Origin: JAJTHB01 sp033763775
GTDB lineage: Bacteria > Pseudomonadota > Alphaproteobacteria > Rickettsiales > SXRF01
Direction of reading: 5' to 3'
NCBI GenBank assembly: GCA_033763775.1
Contig: JANRJW010000014.1
Coordinates: 62,001-126,000 of the forward strand
DNA: 64,000 nucleotides
Shown: one piece after another, positions 42,492-50,466 of the stretch
How the letters are laid out: each line of letters begins with the position of its first letter
How positions within the stretch are numbered: the first letter of the stretch is position 1
The notes under the pieces: model-generated
Seen by the model: only the letters and a program-made list of their open reading frames with translations
Database searches by the model: none
Told to the model about the DNA's origin: nothing
Position numbers and translations under genes: made by a program

Positions 42492-43505
42492 CTAGCGCAG
42501 CTGTGTCAGCTGCATCAGTTTGCGGCTGGAGGCAGGAATCGGCGGTAAATCGCTGGTTTTGACTGCAAGTTCGGCCTCGACAAGCAGGGCGAGCGCTTTC
42601 GCAATAGTTGTGGTATTCCAGCTGTTTAAATGGCGCGTAATGACCGGCTTCTGACGGAAGAAAATCGGCGGACGTGCCGCTTCCACGACCATCTCCGGGG
42701 ACTGCCCGACCTCGACCTGCATACGCAGGCTGTAAAGCCGGTTAAAATAGCGCTGCAGCGCGCGAAGATAGGCGATGGGCACCGCCCCCTCACGCAGCAG
42801 GTTAGAAAGCGCCTTATCCATCTGAGCGAGGTTTCGATCAGCAACCGCACTCACCACCTCATCGAGCTCGGTATCACGGTTATAATCCGTGAGCATTCTG
42901 GCTTCTTCCAACGAAAGAGCCTTGCTTTCGCCCACATAAGTAATGATTTTGGTCAGCTCCTGACGCGTCACATAACGATCATTACCCAGCTGCGAGGCAA
43001 GATGTTCTACCACGTCACTGGCGGCGCGAATACCGGCCTGGGACAGACTGCTGCGCACCAGCTCCGCGACATCACGCGCCTCGTCCTTGTAGCAGGGCAG
43101 GGCGGCGAGCCGCTGCTCTTTTTCAAACAGCGCGCGAAGGCTGGAGCGGGCATTTAAATCATCCGCCACCACAATCACAAACATATCACAGTGAAAATGA
43201 TCAAGGGTGGATTCAATAATCTTGGTGAGCTTATCACTGGCCGATCGCACCATCAGGCAGCGCCGGCCGCCCATCAGGCTAATCGCACCCAGCTCATCAC
43301 TAAGGCGCGCCGGATCTTCAAGCAGACGCGGCTCTTCAAACTCGCTATAGGCAAACGGATCATCATTACCCGTCAGTGCCCACGCTTTGAGCTTTCCCGC
43401 ACGTTCACGCGCAAGACCTGAATCCGGGCCATACAGAAGCACGCCCAGCACCGCGCTATCCGGCTTTGCGATAAAAGATTCTATCTGTTTGGCGGGGAGT
43501 TTCAT
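42492..43505 (-). CDS. holA: DNA polymerase III subunit delta
   Basis: Clamp-loader subunit of 337 residues that opens the sliding clamp. The N-terminal KLPAKQIESFIAKPDSAVLG leads to GVLLYGPDSGLARERAGKL, and the helical lid and collar domain include NDRYVTRQELTKIITYVGES and AYLRALQRYFNRLYSLRMQV. ATG 43505 matches the family start. It follows lptE with a four-base gap, the usual leuS-lptE-holA order of alphaproteobacteria. Confidence 0.93.
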   Translation of the reverse strand: MKLPAKQIESFIAKPDSAVLGVLLYGPDSGLARERAGKLKAWALTGNDDPFAYSEFEEPRLLEDPARLSDELGAISLMGGRRCLMVRSASDKLTKIIESTLDHFHCDMFVIVVADDLNARSSLRALFEKEQRLAALPCYKDEARDVAELVRSSLSQAGIRAASDVVEHLASQLGNDRYVTRQELTKIITYVGESKALSLEEARMLTDYNRDTELDEVVSAVADRNLAQMDKALSNLLREGAVPIAYLRALQRYFNRLYSLRMQVEVGQSPEMVVEAARPPIFFRQKPVITRHLNSWNTTTIAKALALLVEAELAVKTSDLPPIPASSRKLMQLTQLR

Positions 43506-43509
43506 CGCG

Positions 43510-44010
43510 CTAGTGCGCCGAAAGCACGGATGATAAGCGCTGGTGATAAAGCTCGGCCAGCTCAGCAATGCCGCGCTTGATGGCATCCTGCTCCGAAACA
43601 TAAGCCGAGTAATACTGGTTGGGCAGATTGTTATAGCTGCTGACATGGCGCAGGCTGCCGCCAGCTACCGACTGAGTTTCGCCAATGCGGTAAAGCTTGT
43701 AGTTGGAAACTAGGTTCACGTTATAGCGAGTCACCGTGCCATCACGCGAAACGCCAAGGCCGGCGGTCGTAATCGCAAGATCTGCAACCAAACGATAGGT
43801 CGGATTCACCGGCACCGCGCCACCCGGATTCAGCTTATCTTCCAGCTGAATCTGCAGCTGCTGGCGCTGCGAGCGCTCCTGCGCGCTGGCCTCCACCACC
43901 ACCCCCGCCACCGGCGAAGCCGCCGCTGGCACAGCGCTTTTAGCGCCATACATAGGCTGAAAACCGCAGGCGGATAGTAGGAAACACGTCATGCCGGCGA
44001 AAGCCGGCAT
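43510..44010 (-). CDS. lptE: LPS-assembly lipoprotein LptE, signal peptide encoded by a repeat
   Basis: Outer-membrane lipoprotein partner of LptD, about 166 residues. The mature part has ACGFQPMYG, QIQLEDKLN, TYRLVADLAITTAGLGVSRD and YNNLPNQYYSAYVSEQDAIK, the family pattern. The lipobox is LLSAC. The region encoding the signal peptide (MPAFAGMTCFLLSAC) comes from a GTCATGCCGGCGAAAGCCGG palindrome. ATG 44010 is the likeliest start; ATG 43992 gives only eight residues before the Cys, and ATG 44076 overlaps leuS. Confidence 0.82.
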   Translation of the reverse strand: MPAFAGMTCFLLSACGFQPMYGAKSAVPAAASPVAGVVVEASAQERSQRQQLQIQLEDKLNPGGAVPVNPTYRLVADLAITTAGLGVSRDGTVTRYNVNLVSNYKLYRIGETQSVAGGSLRHVSSYNNLPNQYYSAYVSEQDAIKRGIAELAELYHQRLSSVLSAH

Positions 44011-44056
44011 CCAGATTTGATAAGAACTGGATCCCCGGTTTCGCGGGGATGACGAT
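43985..44056. repeat. GTCATGCCGGCGAAAGCCGGC palindrome at the lptE 5' end
   Basis: GTCATGCCGGCGAAAGCCGG then GGATCCCCGGTTTCGCGGGG and ATGACGAT. These are two mini-palindromes of the GTCATCCCC family in tandem, lying between leuS and the mature part of lptE. Confidence 0.85.
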
Positions 44057-44059
44057 ATT

Positions 44060-46624
44060 CTAACTAGCCACGACATTCACAATCCTGTTCGGCACCACGA
44101 TGATTTTCCTGACCTCTTTATCCTTAAGCGCATCGCGCACGGTTTGCAACTCCATCACCACGCTTTCTGCCTTTTCTTTGGGCAGATCTTTGGCAAGCTG
44201 GATGGTGGTGCGCGTCTTGCCGTTAATCTGGATGGCAACGGTCACCTCATCCTCAGCAAGCAGCGCCGGGTCTGCTTTTGGCCATGGGCGCACCGACAGC
44301 TCGTCCTTGTGGCCGAGCTGCGACCAGCATTCTTCTGCAAGGTGCGGCAGGAACGGACAAAGAAGATGCAGCGCGGCTTCAAGCGCTTCTTTCATGACTT
44401 CCGGCGCAGCTTTGCCTGCACAGTCTTCCATCATGTTGGTCAGCTCGCGGATGCGCGCAATGGCCTTGTTGAAATGGAATTTCTCAATATCATCCGTCAC
44501 CGCCGCAATGGTCTGGTGCGTTTTCTGACGCAAGTTTGCAGATGCATCATTTTCAACGGCAACTGCTGACGATGAGCTGGAAACCAACCGCCACACGCGC
44601 TGGATATAGCGCCACGCGCCTTCAATACCCGCATCCGTCCATTCGAGATCGCGATCCGGCGGCGAATCCGACAGCATGAAAAGGCGCGCCGCGTCGGCGC
44701 CGTAACTCTCGATGATATGGCGTGGATCCACCGTGTTTTTCTTGGATTTGCTCATCTTCTCGATGCGCCCGATAGTCACCGGTTTACCGGTTGCAATCTC
44801 TTTGCCTTCTGCCACCTCATCTGGCGAGAGCCATTTTCCTTCCGAAGATTTATAGGTTTCATGGCAGATCATGCCCTGCGTCTCTAAGCGTTTGAATGGC
44901 TCAGGCGGAACCTCATAACCACACTTGGCAAGAGCCCGCATAAAGAAACGCGAATAAAGCAAATGCAGCACCGCATGCTCAATGCCACCAATATAGCAAT
45001 CCACCGGCAGCCATTTTTTCAAGGCATTAGGCTCTAGGGGATTGGGATCAGGGAGCGTTGCAAAGCGAGCAAAATACCAGGAGGACTCAAAGAACGTGTC
45101 AAACGTGTCTGTCTCACGCTCAGCGGGCTTGCCGCAGCTAGGGCAGGGGACGTGTTTCCATGTGGGGTGGCGCAAAAGCGGATTCCCCGGCTTATCAAAC
45201 GTCACATCTTTGGGTAGCGCGACGGGCAGATCGGCCTCCGGCACGGGAACCACGCCGCAATCCTTGCAATGAATCACCGGAATCGGGCAGCCCCAGTAGC
45301 GCTGGCGGGAAATGCCCCAGTCGCGCAGGCGGTAATTGATTTTTTCTTCGCCGCAGCCGATTTTTTTTAAAGCGTCTATCGCTTTTTTCTTGGCCTCAGT
45401 GACGTTTAGGCCGTTGAGGAAGTCGGAGTTGATGAGCGTTCCATCGCCTACATAAGGACCCTCACCCGCGGCGCTTTGCGCCGCTTCCCTCTCCCTGTCA
45501 GGGAGAGGGGTAGGGTGAGGGTGAACTACTGGCAGTATCGGCAGCCCATATTTCTTCGCAAACTCATAGTCCCGCGCATCATGTGCCGGGCAGCCGAAAA
45601 TCGCGCCGGTGCCGTAATCCATGAGCACGAAATTAGCCACATACAAAGGCACTTCGCGGCCATCAAACGGGTGAATGATTTTGAGCCCCGTATCAAAGCC
45701 TTTCTTTTCGGCTTTTTCGATGGCTTCTTCGGAGGTGCCGAGCTGGTTGCATTCGGCGATAAAAGTCGTGAGTCTCGAATTGCCAGTTGCCAGCTCTTTG
45801 GCAAGTGGATGGCCGGGTGAAATAGCGCAGAAACTCATGCCGAAAATCGTGTCCGGGCGGGTAGTATAGATTTCGAGTTCTTCACTGGATGCCTGAGATT
45901 GGTGACTGACGACTTGCAACTTAAGCAGCGCGCCCGTCGACTTGCCAATCCACTTCTCCTGCATGATACGGACTTTGTCCGGCCACTCTTTAAGCGTTTC
46001 CAGCCCGGCAAGCAGCTCATCCGCACAATCAGAAATACGCAAAAACCACTGAGAGAGCCTCCGGCGCTCCACCAGCGCGCCCGAGCGCCAGCCGCGCCCA
46101 TCCACCACCTGTTCGTTGGCCAGCACGGTATTATCAACCGGATCCCAGTTCACTTCCGCTTCCTTGCGGTAGGCAAGCCCGGCTTCAAGGAATTTAAGGA
46201 AAAAAAGCTGCTCGTGCTTGTAATAATCCGGAAGGCAGGTGGCGAGTTCACGCGACCAATCATAAGAAAGGCCGATGAGCTTTAATTGCTCGCGCATGGT
46301 TTCGATATTTTTCAGCGTCCAGTCTTGCGGGTGGGCGCCGCGCTCAATCGCGGCATTCTCCGCCGGCAGACCAAACGCATCCCAGCCCATCGGGTGCAGC
46401 ACATCATAGCCCTGCATACGGCGCGCACGCGCGATCACATCACCCAGAGTATAGTTGCGCACATGCCCCATATGGATGTTGCCCGAAGGATAGGGAAACA
46501 TCTCGAGGACGTAATATGAAGGGCGCGTTGCCGTGGACGTCTGCGTTGTTTCAAAGGTGCGGTTTTGCTGCCAGTGGCGCTGCCACTTGGCTTCAGTTTC
46601 GCGGGCGTTGTAGCGTGGGGTCAT
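44060..46624 (-). CDS. leuS: Leucyl-tRNA synthetase
   Basis: Class I aminoacyl-tRNA synthetase of 854 residues. HIGH region: MFPYPSGNIHMGHVRNYTLG; CP1 editing domain: TTRPDTIFGMSFCAISPGHP; KMSKS loop: IEKMSKSKKNTVDP. A repeat-derived insert (HPHPTPLPDREREAAQSAAG) near residues 363-387 lies in the editing domain. A shorter odd stretch (VVSHQSQASSEE) precedes TTRPDT. lptE and holA follow in the same operon. Confidence 0.97.
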   Translation of the reverse strand: MTPRYNARETEAKWQRHWQQNRTFETTQTSTATRPSYYVLEMFPYPSGNIHMGHVRNYTLGDVIARARRMQGYDVLHPMGWDAFGLPAENAAIERGAHPQDWTLKNIETMREQLKLIGLSYDWSRELATCLPDYYKHEQLFFLKFLEAGLAYRKEAEVNWDPVDNTVLANEQVVDGRGWRSGALVERRRLSQWFLRISDCADELLAGLETLKEWPDKVRIMQEKWIGKSTGALLKLQVVSHQSQASSEELEIYTTRPDTIFGMSFCAISPGHPLAKELATGNSRLTTFIAECNQLGTSEEAIEKAEKKGFDTGLKIIHPFDGREVPLYVANFVLMDYGTGAIFGCPAHDARDYEFAKKYGLPILPVVHPHPTPLPDREREAAQSAAGEGPYVGDGTLINSDFLNGLNVTEAKKKAIDALKKIGCGEEKINYRLRDWGISRQRYWGCPIPVIHCKDCGVVPVPEADLPVALPKDVTFDKPGNPLLRHPTWKHVPCPSCGKPAERETDTFDTFFESSWYFARFATLPDPNPLEPNALKKWLPVDCYIGGIEHAVLHLLYSRFFMRALAKCGYEVPPEPFKRLETQGMICHETYKSSEGKWLSPDEVAEGKEIATGKPVTIGRIEKMSKSKKNTVDPRHIIESYGADAARLFMLSDSPPDRDLEWTDAGIEGAWRYIQRVWRLVSSSSSAVAVENDASANLRQKTHQTIAAVTDDIEKFHFNKAIARIRELTNMMEDCAGKAAPEVMKEALEAALHLLCPFLPHLAEECWSQLGHKDELSVRPWPKADPALLAEDEVTVAIQINGKTRTTIQLAKDLPKEKAESVVMELQTVRDALKDKEVRKIIVVPNRIVNVVAS
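45464..45530. repeat. CCCTCTCCCTGTCAGGGAGAGGG palindrome in leuS
   Basis: CCTCACCCGCGGCGC, then CCCTCTCCCTGTCAGGGAGA and GGGTGAGGGT. In frame, about 22 codons. Confidence 0.85.
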
Positions 46625-46628
46625 AAAA

Positions 46629-46800
46629 GTCTCGTCATTCCCGCGACCTGTCCTGCGAAGCTTTAGCGAAGGAGGAAAGCGGGAATCCAGTTTTATCTCG
46701 TTTGTTTTTATCTAAGAGTAGACGCCAAATGTCTACTGACATTTAGCTTTTCTGGATCCCGTGCTCGCATGACTGCTGACATGCTCCACGGGATGACGGG
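46629..46800. repeat. Cluster of composite palindromes upstream of leuS
   Basis: GTCATTCCCGCGACC to GCGGGAATCCAG, with an inner CGAAGCTTTAGCGAAGGAGG. Then hairpin GCCAAATGTC-TACT-GACATTTAGC at 46724-46747 and TCTGGATCCCG to CCACGGGATGACGGG, with another core-like GCATGACTGCTGACATGC. It fills most of the 208-bp gap; the leuS promoter must be inside or beyond it. Confidence 0.85.
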
Positions 46801-46827
46801 AGCCTAAGCGGCTTCGCCGCTAAGGCT
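46801..46827. other. Strong hairpin downstream of the DUF3576 gene
   Basis: AGCCTAAGCGGC paired with GCCGCTAAGGCT (one mismatch), three-base loop. It lacks a T run on the minus strand, so it is either a repeat hairpin or a weak terminator for the gene ending at 46833. Confidence 0.4.
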
Positions 46828-46832
46828 TACCG

Positions 46833-47342
46833 TCACTTCACATTTTTCACGCGTAGTTCACGCGCGCGGGTAAGGATGGTGTCTTCCAGCTTACGCTCGG
46901 TGGCTTTATCCACCGCCTGGTCACGCCACTGACCGCCTGAAAACTTCTGGCGAAATAATGTGATTTTTACGCCGTCTGCGCGCAGGGTCTTGTCGAGAAT
47001 CAGCGCATTGGCTTTAAAGCGCTCGCCGGGAGTTTTGGGGTCTTCATACCACTCGGTGATAATCACGCCGCCAAAGGGATCGGCGGAGCTAAGCGGCATG
47101 AAAGAAAGCGTGTCCAGCGTGGCGCGCCACAGGAAGCTATTGACGCCGAGCGGCGAGTTATTTTCCTCGCCCTTCTTGCCGCCCGCCAGCACGATACCAT
47201 CATCACCGGTGAGCTTGCCGCGGCCTTCCCGCAGCTGATCTTCCAGCGATTGCGGCAGACCAGCACGCTCGGTCTTAACATCCGAACAGGCAAGCAATGC
47301 AAGGGGAGCAAGGGGAGCAAGGGCAAATAACAAATAACGCAT
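46833..47342 (-). CDS. DUF3576 lipoprotein
   Basis: Predicted lipoprotein of 169 residues: MRYLLFALAPLAPLALLAC with the lipobox at Cys 19. The body matches DUF3576 of alphaproteobacteria (GVNSFLWRATLDTLSFMPLS, DPFGGVIITEWYEDPKTPGE, LRADGVKITLFRQKF). The role is unknown. In related genomes I recall this gene near leuS, lptE and holA, as here, which suggests an envelope function. ATG 47342 follows GGAGTCGCTT; in-frame codons upstream look non-coding. Confidence 0.88.
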   Translation of the reverse strand: MRYLLFALAPLAPLALLACSDVKTERAGLPQSLEDQLREGRGKLTGDDGIVLAGGKKGEENNSPLGVNSFLWRATLDTLSFMPLSSADPFGGVIITEWYEDPKTPGERFKANALILDKTLRADGVKITLFRQKFSGGQWRDQAVDKATERKLEDTILTRARELRVKNVK

Positions 47343-47443
47343 AAGCGACTCCGTGTAGTTCGGGGTCGGAATGTAGTGAAAAGGAAAGGAGGGTGCAAGT
47401 AATTGATGATCCCCTCTCCCCACTGGGGCGAGGAGGATTTGGA

Positions 47444-47473
47444 TAAAAAAAAGGGCGATCCGAAGATCGCCCT
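47444..47473 (-). terminator. Rho-independent terminator after the porin gene
   Basis: Perfect 9-bp stem AGGGCGATC-CGAA-GATCGCCCT, followed on the minus strand by a run of T (A-run 47445-47451 on the plus strand). It sits about 30 bases after the porin stop codon. Confidence 0.93.
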
Positions 47474-47501
47474 TTCTTTTGGTTGTCGTTTCTAACCGAA
47501 A

Positions 47502-48644
47502 TTAGAAAGCGAGCTGAGAACCAACGAGGATAACAGTGCCATCGTTGTCTTCAGCAAGACCGGTACCAGCACCATCGATCTCGAAGAAGCTGACTTCGGC
47601 GTACGGGGTGAAGCCCGGAGCCAGTTTGTAGTCAACGCCGACGGAGATGTTGGTGAACTCGTTATCCGAGTTGGTAGCTTCTTCCAGCGTGCTGTTCAGG
47701 TAGGTCACGCTTGCACCGAAGGGGCCCATTTCATAGGCTGCACCAGCGGTCCAGAAGTTGCGATCGTCTACGTTAGCAGTACGGTTCGAAAGGCTGTCGC
47801 CCCAAGAGCCGTAAGAACCAGCAAGAGCGAAGCCCATGTAGGTTACTTTACCGCCAACCTGCCAGGTACGGAGATCTTCCTGGAGGTTAGACTCAGCATC
47901 GCCCCACTCGCCAGTTGCACCGACGTTCACGCCGATCTGGTCGAATTTGCCATCATAGTTGAGGGCCCAGAGGAACACGTTCTCAACCTGACCGAAGTCA
48001 GCGTCAGCACGAGCTGCGCTCTGACCACGGCTGCTGCTGTCGAACAGGTAGCTTACGCCAGCCTGGAAGCCTGCAAAACGCGGGGTGTAGTAGCTGAGTT
48101 TGTTCAGGTTTTCCTGAGACTCATCACCGAGCTGAGCGCCGCTAGCCGCACCGTAATCGAGGATGAGGTCAGGGGTTGCAATGATCGGGTTAGAAGCCGG
48201 GGTGTTAGTGCCAACGCCGAAATAAGTCCAGTCACCATCGATGCCACCGGTCGCGCGAGCGATGCGGGAAGCGTCAACTTTCATGGTGTTGGTTACGCCG
48301 AGGTCAGAACCGCCTTGCAGACGACCCCATGCACCTTCGAGGTACACATAGGTACGCGAAGCGTTGGTGCCTTGGCTGTCAACGTCATCGTTGGTATCAG
48401 CTTCGAGAGCAATGTGACCGCCGTAGCCGAGGCCACCATCGGTTTTGCCATCGATGTTGAGGGTGATTTCGTTATCCGAACGGAACGCACCACCGCGCTC
48501 GCCCGCATCGTTGTCTTCGCTAACGAAGCCAGCCTGGAAATCGGAGAAACCACCAAGGGTCACCTTGGGGCCTTCAGCGTGTGCAGCGCCTGCGAGCAGG
48601 GCGGCACCGAGAAGGGAGGTCGTACCGAGAAGAATTTTTTTCAT
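47502..48644 (-). CDS. Outer-membrane porin
   Basis: Sixteen-strand type general porin of 380 residues. Signal peptide MKKILLGTTSLLGAALLAGA with AHA cleavage; first strand VTLGGFSDFQAGFVSED; alternating strands such as SRTYVYLEGAWGRLQGGSDL and NKLSYYTPRFAGFQAGVSYL; the last strand ends in aromatic Phe (GTVILVGSQLAF), the BAM recognition signal. Codon choice is very regular (highly expressed style). It is monocistronic with its own terminator. Confidence 0.93.
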   Translation of the reverse strand: MKKILLGTTSLLGAALLAGAAHAEGPKVTLGGFSDFQAGFVSEDNDAGERGGAFRSDNEITLNIDGKTDGGLGYGGHIALEADTNDDVDSQGTNASRTYVYLEGAWGRLQGGSDLGVTNTMKVDASRIARATGGIDGDWTYFGVGTNTPASNPIIATPDLILDYGAASGAQLGDESQENLNKLSYYTPRFAGFQAGVSYLFDSSSRGQSAARADADFGQVENVFLWALNYDGKFDQIGVNVGATGEWGDAESNLQEDLRTWQVGGKVTYMGFALAGSYGSWGDSLSNRTANVDDRNFWTAGAAYEMGPFGASVTYLNSTLEEATNSDNEFTNISVGVDYKLAPGFTPYAEVSFFEIDGAGTGLAEDNDGTVILVGSQLAF

Positions 48645-48674
48645 ATCATTTTCCCTTTAGAGTTAAAGATGTGA

Positions 48675-48693
48675 CTAGAATCATCACTTCTAG
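48675..48693. promoter_or_regulatory. Inverted repeat in the porin leader
   Basis: CTAGAA-TCATCAC-TTCTAG, 6-bp arms, 31-49 bases upstream of the porin start codon. It may be an operator or mRNA-stabilising hairpin. The rest of the 252-bp porin-yggS gap holds a TGTTGC-AATTGG-GCAACA inverted repeat at 48812-48829 and a CtrA-like motif, but no gene. Confidence 0.35.
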
Positions 48694-48854
48694 GTTACAC
48701 AAAGTCGGATGACTCCATGCAATTACCTGCCGCCTGTTATTGTGCAAAGAGGAAGCGGTTGCAAGTCGGAAGCGTTTTTTGTAGACCAAAATACCGGCTT
48801 TTCACCCCGTCTGTTGCAATTGGGCAACAAAACCACCACGAATAGCTTGTTTTT

Positions 48855-48869
48855 TTAAGGCTTTCTTAA
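48855..48869. promoter_or_regulatory. CtrA-like motif TTAA-N7-TTAA upstream of yggS
   Basis: TTAA-GGCTTTC-TTAA, perfect spacing, 28 bp before the yggS start. Function is inference. Confidence 0.35.
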
Positions 48870-48896
48870 TATTCAACGCATTGAAAAACCACATTT

Positions 48897-49562
48897 ATGA
48901 CATTGGTCAACCGCCTTACTGAGATCCGTGCAACACTCGAAAAATCACGAATAAACTCCCCGCTAGCCGCCCCTGAAACATGCCTTTTAGCTGCCTCCAA
49001 AGGGCAGCCGGCTGAGCTGCTGGAGGAGGCGATAGCTCTGGGTATCCGTGATTTCGGTGAAAACCGCGTTCAGGAAGCTTATGATAAGTGGCCGCTGCTT
49101 AAAGAAAAATACCCTCACATCAGGCTGCATCTGATCGGCCCGCTGCAAACCAATAAGGTGAAAGATGCGCTCGGCCTGTTTGATGTGATCCAGACGGTGG
49201 ATCGGGAGAAGCTCGCGCTCGCGCTGTCAAGGCTTCAGGCTTCAGGCTTCAGCCTTCAGGAAAAACAGTTTTACATACAGGTAAATACCGGCGAAGAGCC
49301 ACAGAAAGCGGGCATTTTCCCGAAAGAAGCGGATGATTTCATTCGTTTCTGCATCCACGATTTAAAGCTACCCATCATCGGGCTGATGTGCATACCGCCA
49401 GCGGATCAACCACCCGCGCCGCATTTTGCGCTGCTCAGGAATGTGGCGCTTACGCACGGCTTGAAAGAGCTATCGATGGGCATGTCCGGCGATTATGATA
49501 TCGCCGCGAGGATGGGCTCAAGCTGCGTGCGGGTGGGGACGGCGTTGTTTGGTAGCCGGTAA
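48897..49562 (+). CDS. yggS: PLP homeostasis protein (YggS/PROSC family)
   Basis: Alanine-racemase-fold protein of 221 residues that binds pyridoxal phosphate without known catalysis. PLP lysine in CLLAASKGQP; other motifs DFGENRVQEAYDKW, LHLIGPLQTNKVKDAL, IQVNTGEEPQKAG, GLMCIPPADQPPA, LSMGMSGDYDIAARMGSSCV and RVGTALFGSR. A repeat-coded stretch (LQASGFSLQ) at about 111-122 extends the loop after ALALSR. ATG 48897 matches the family start. Confidence 0.95.
   Translation: MTLVNRLTEIRATLEKSRINSPLAAPETCLLAASKGQPAELLEEAIALGIRDFGENRVQEAYDKWPLLKEKYPHIRLHLIGPLQTNKVKDALGLFDVIQTVDREKLALALSRLQASGFSLQEKQFYIQVNTGEEPQKAGIFPKEADDFIRFCIHDLKLPIIGLMCIPPADQPPAPHFALLRNVALTHGLKELSMGMSGDYDIAARMGSSCVRVGTALFGSR
49229..49262. 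repeat. CTTCAGG tandem repeat in yggS
   Basis: AGGCTTCAGGCTTCAGGCTT with CAGCCTTCAGG, tandem units of about seven bases. The mirrored unit GAAGCCTGGAGCCTGAAGCC occurs in priA at 57760-57795. Confidence 0.7.
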
Positions 49563-49634
49563 TTGGAGCTTCGGTAATTAGTGATTGGAAGCCAGCAATT
49601 TTTCCAATTACCGAAGCTCCAATTACCAATCACC
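49561..49634. repeat. Mirrored AATTACCGAAGCTCC hairpin between yggS and the next gene
   Basis: AATTGGAGCTTCGGTAATTA left, TTCCAATTACCGAAGCTCCA right, with extra GTGATTGG and CCAATCACC units. The stop codons of both convergent genes lie inside or at the edge of the hairpin. Confidence 0.85.
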
Positions 49635-50001
49635 CCAGCTTGTGGCTGGCCTCATACTTCCCACTTACCGCTGCAAATAAATGTTTGCCGATATCGCCGC
49701 CAGTTTGCTGTTCAAAAATGCTGCTGGCAATGGCGGTGAATAAACCAAGCGGCCCACCAAATAAAGCGCCGCCCGCTATCTGCGCGCCTGTGGAGATCGC
49801 ATCGCCCGTCATCTCGCGATAAGCGGTGGATACCAGCGGGATATGCTGGAGCGGATTAATGACATCCAGCAGATCGGCAAAGCTGTCAAAAAAATGATCG
49901 TTTTGAATATCCGGCGCGGTGGCCATGCGCGCCTGATAGGGCGAGAGGCTACGCTCAGGCTGCGTCTGTGGTAGCGGATGAATAACAATAGGCGTGGTCA
50001 T
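49630..50001 (-). CDS. Hypothetical protein
   Basis: Unrecognised protein of 123 residues, MTTPIVIHPLPQTQPERSLS onward. It has a Gly/Ala-rich segment (GAQIAGGALFGGPLGLFTAI) that could be a membrane helix or a flexible turn, and a segment NDHFFDSFADLLDVINPLQH. Proteins of this style are recurrent in alphaproteobacteria but I know no function. The stop codon falls in the repeat at 49561-49634. Confidence 0.55.
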   Translation of the reverse strand: MTTPIVIHPLPQTQPERSLSPYQARMATAPDIQNDHFFDSFADLLDVINPLQHIPLVSTAYREMTGDAISTGAQIAGGALFGGPLGLFTAIASSIFEQQTGGDIGKHLFAAVSGKYEASHKLG

Positions 50002-50079
50002 GGCGAATGCAGGAGCAAGGAGCGTGCCATCCGCCTTCGCCATCATTCCCACGACCCGTTCGCCAAAGCTCTAGTATAG

Positions 50080-50150
50080 GAGGAAAGGGGGAATACAGTC
50101 ATTCAATAGACGAAAAATGCCTGCTGACATTTTTATTTTCTGGGATAACG
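50080..50150. repeat. Degenerate composite palindrome upstream of the hypothetical gene
   Basis: Hairpin AAAAATGCC-TGCT-GACATTTTT at 50113-50135 followed by TTTTCTGGGATAACGG, a half-element of the GTCATCCCG family with the GTC-AGNA-GAC core in minus orientation. Confidence 0.7.
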
Positions 50151-50151
50151 G

Positions 50152-50391
50152 CTAGGCTGTCACCAATAACGTGCAGCGCTCTGGCATAACTTCTGCCACG
50201 CCGCCAGAAATCGCAAATTCTTTTTTCTCGCCGCTCGAAAGCTCAACGCTGACCGTGCCTTCCTTCAGCGTCGCAATCACTGGCGCGTGGCCAGACAGCA
50301 CACCAAACTCGCCCTCAGAGCCGGGCACGCCAATATATTCTGCTTCGCCATCAAAGAGCGTTTTTTCGGGGGTGATAAGTTGGCATTTCAT
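50152..50391 (-). CDS. atpC: ATP synthase F1 epsilon subunit (short form)
   Basis: Central-stalk subunit of 79 residues. Only the N-terminal beta-sandwich is present (CQLITPEKTLFDGEAEYIGV, PGSEGEFGVLSGHAPVIATL, FAISGGVAEVMPERCTLLV). The C-terminal inhibitory helices found in most bacteria (about 130 residues) are absent, so epsilon-type inhibition is probably missing. Short epsilon subunits occur in some alphaproteobacteria. It follows atpD in the operon after a hairpin repeat. Confidence 0.92.
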   Translation of the reverse strand: MKCQLITPEKTLFDGEAEYIGVPGSEGEFGVLSGHAPVIATLKEGTVSVELSSGEKKEFAISGGVAEVMPERCTLLVTA

Positions 50392-50395
50392 AGTT

Positions 50396-50462
50396 GCTGG
50401 TTCCTAGTTGCTGGTTGCTGGTTATTAAATTGCTAGCAACTAGCAACCAATAACCAGCAACT
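50396..50462. repeat. Mirrored TAGTTGCTGGTTGCTGG hairpin between atpD and atpC
   Basis: TTGCTGGTTCCTAGTTGCTG with GTTGCTGGTTATT on the left, GCTAGCAACTAGCAACCAAT with AACCAGCAAC on the right. Arms are degenerate TGCTGGT units. It fills the atpD-atpC gap. Confidence 0.88.
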
Positions 50463-50466
50463 TAAA

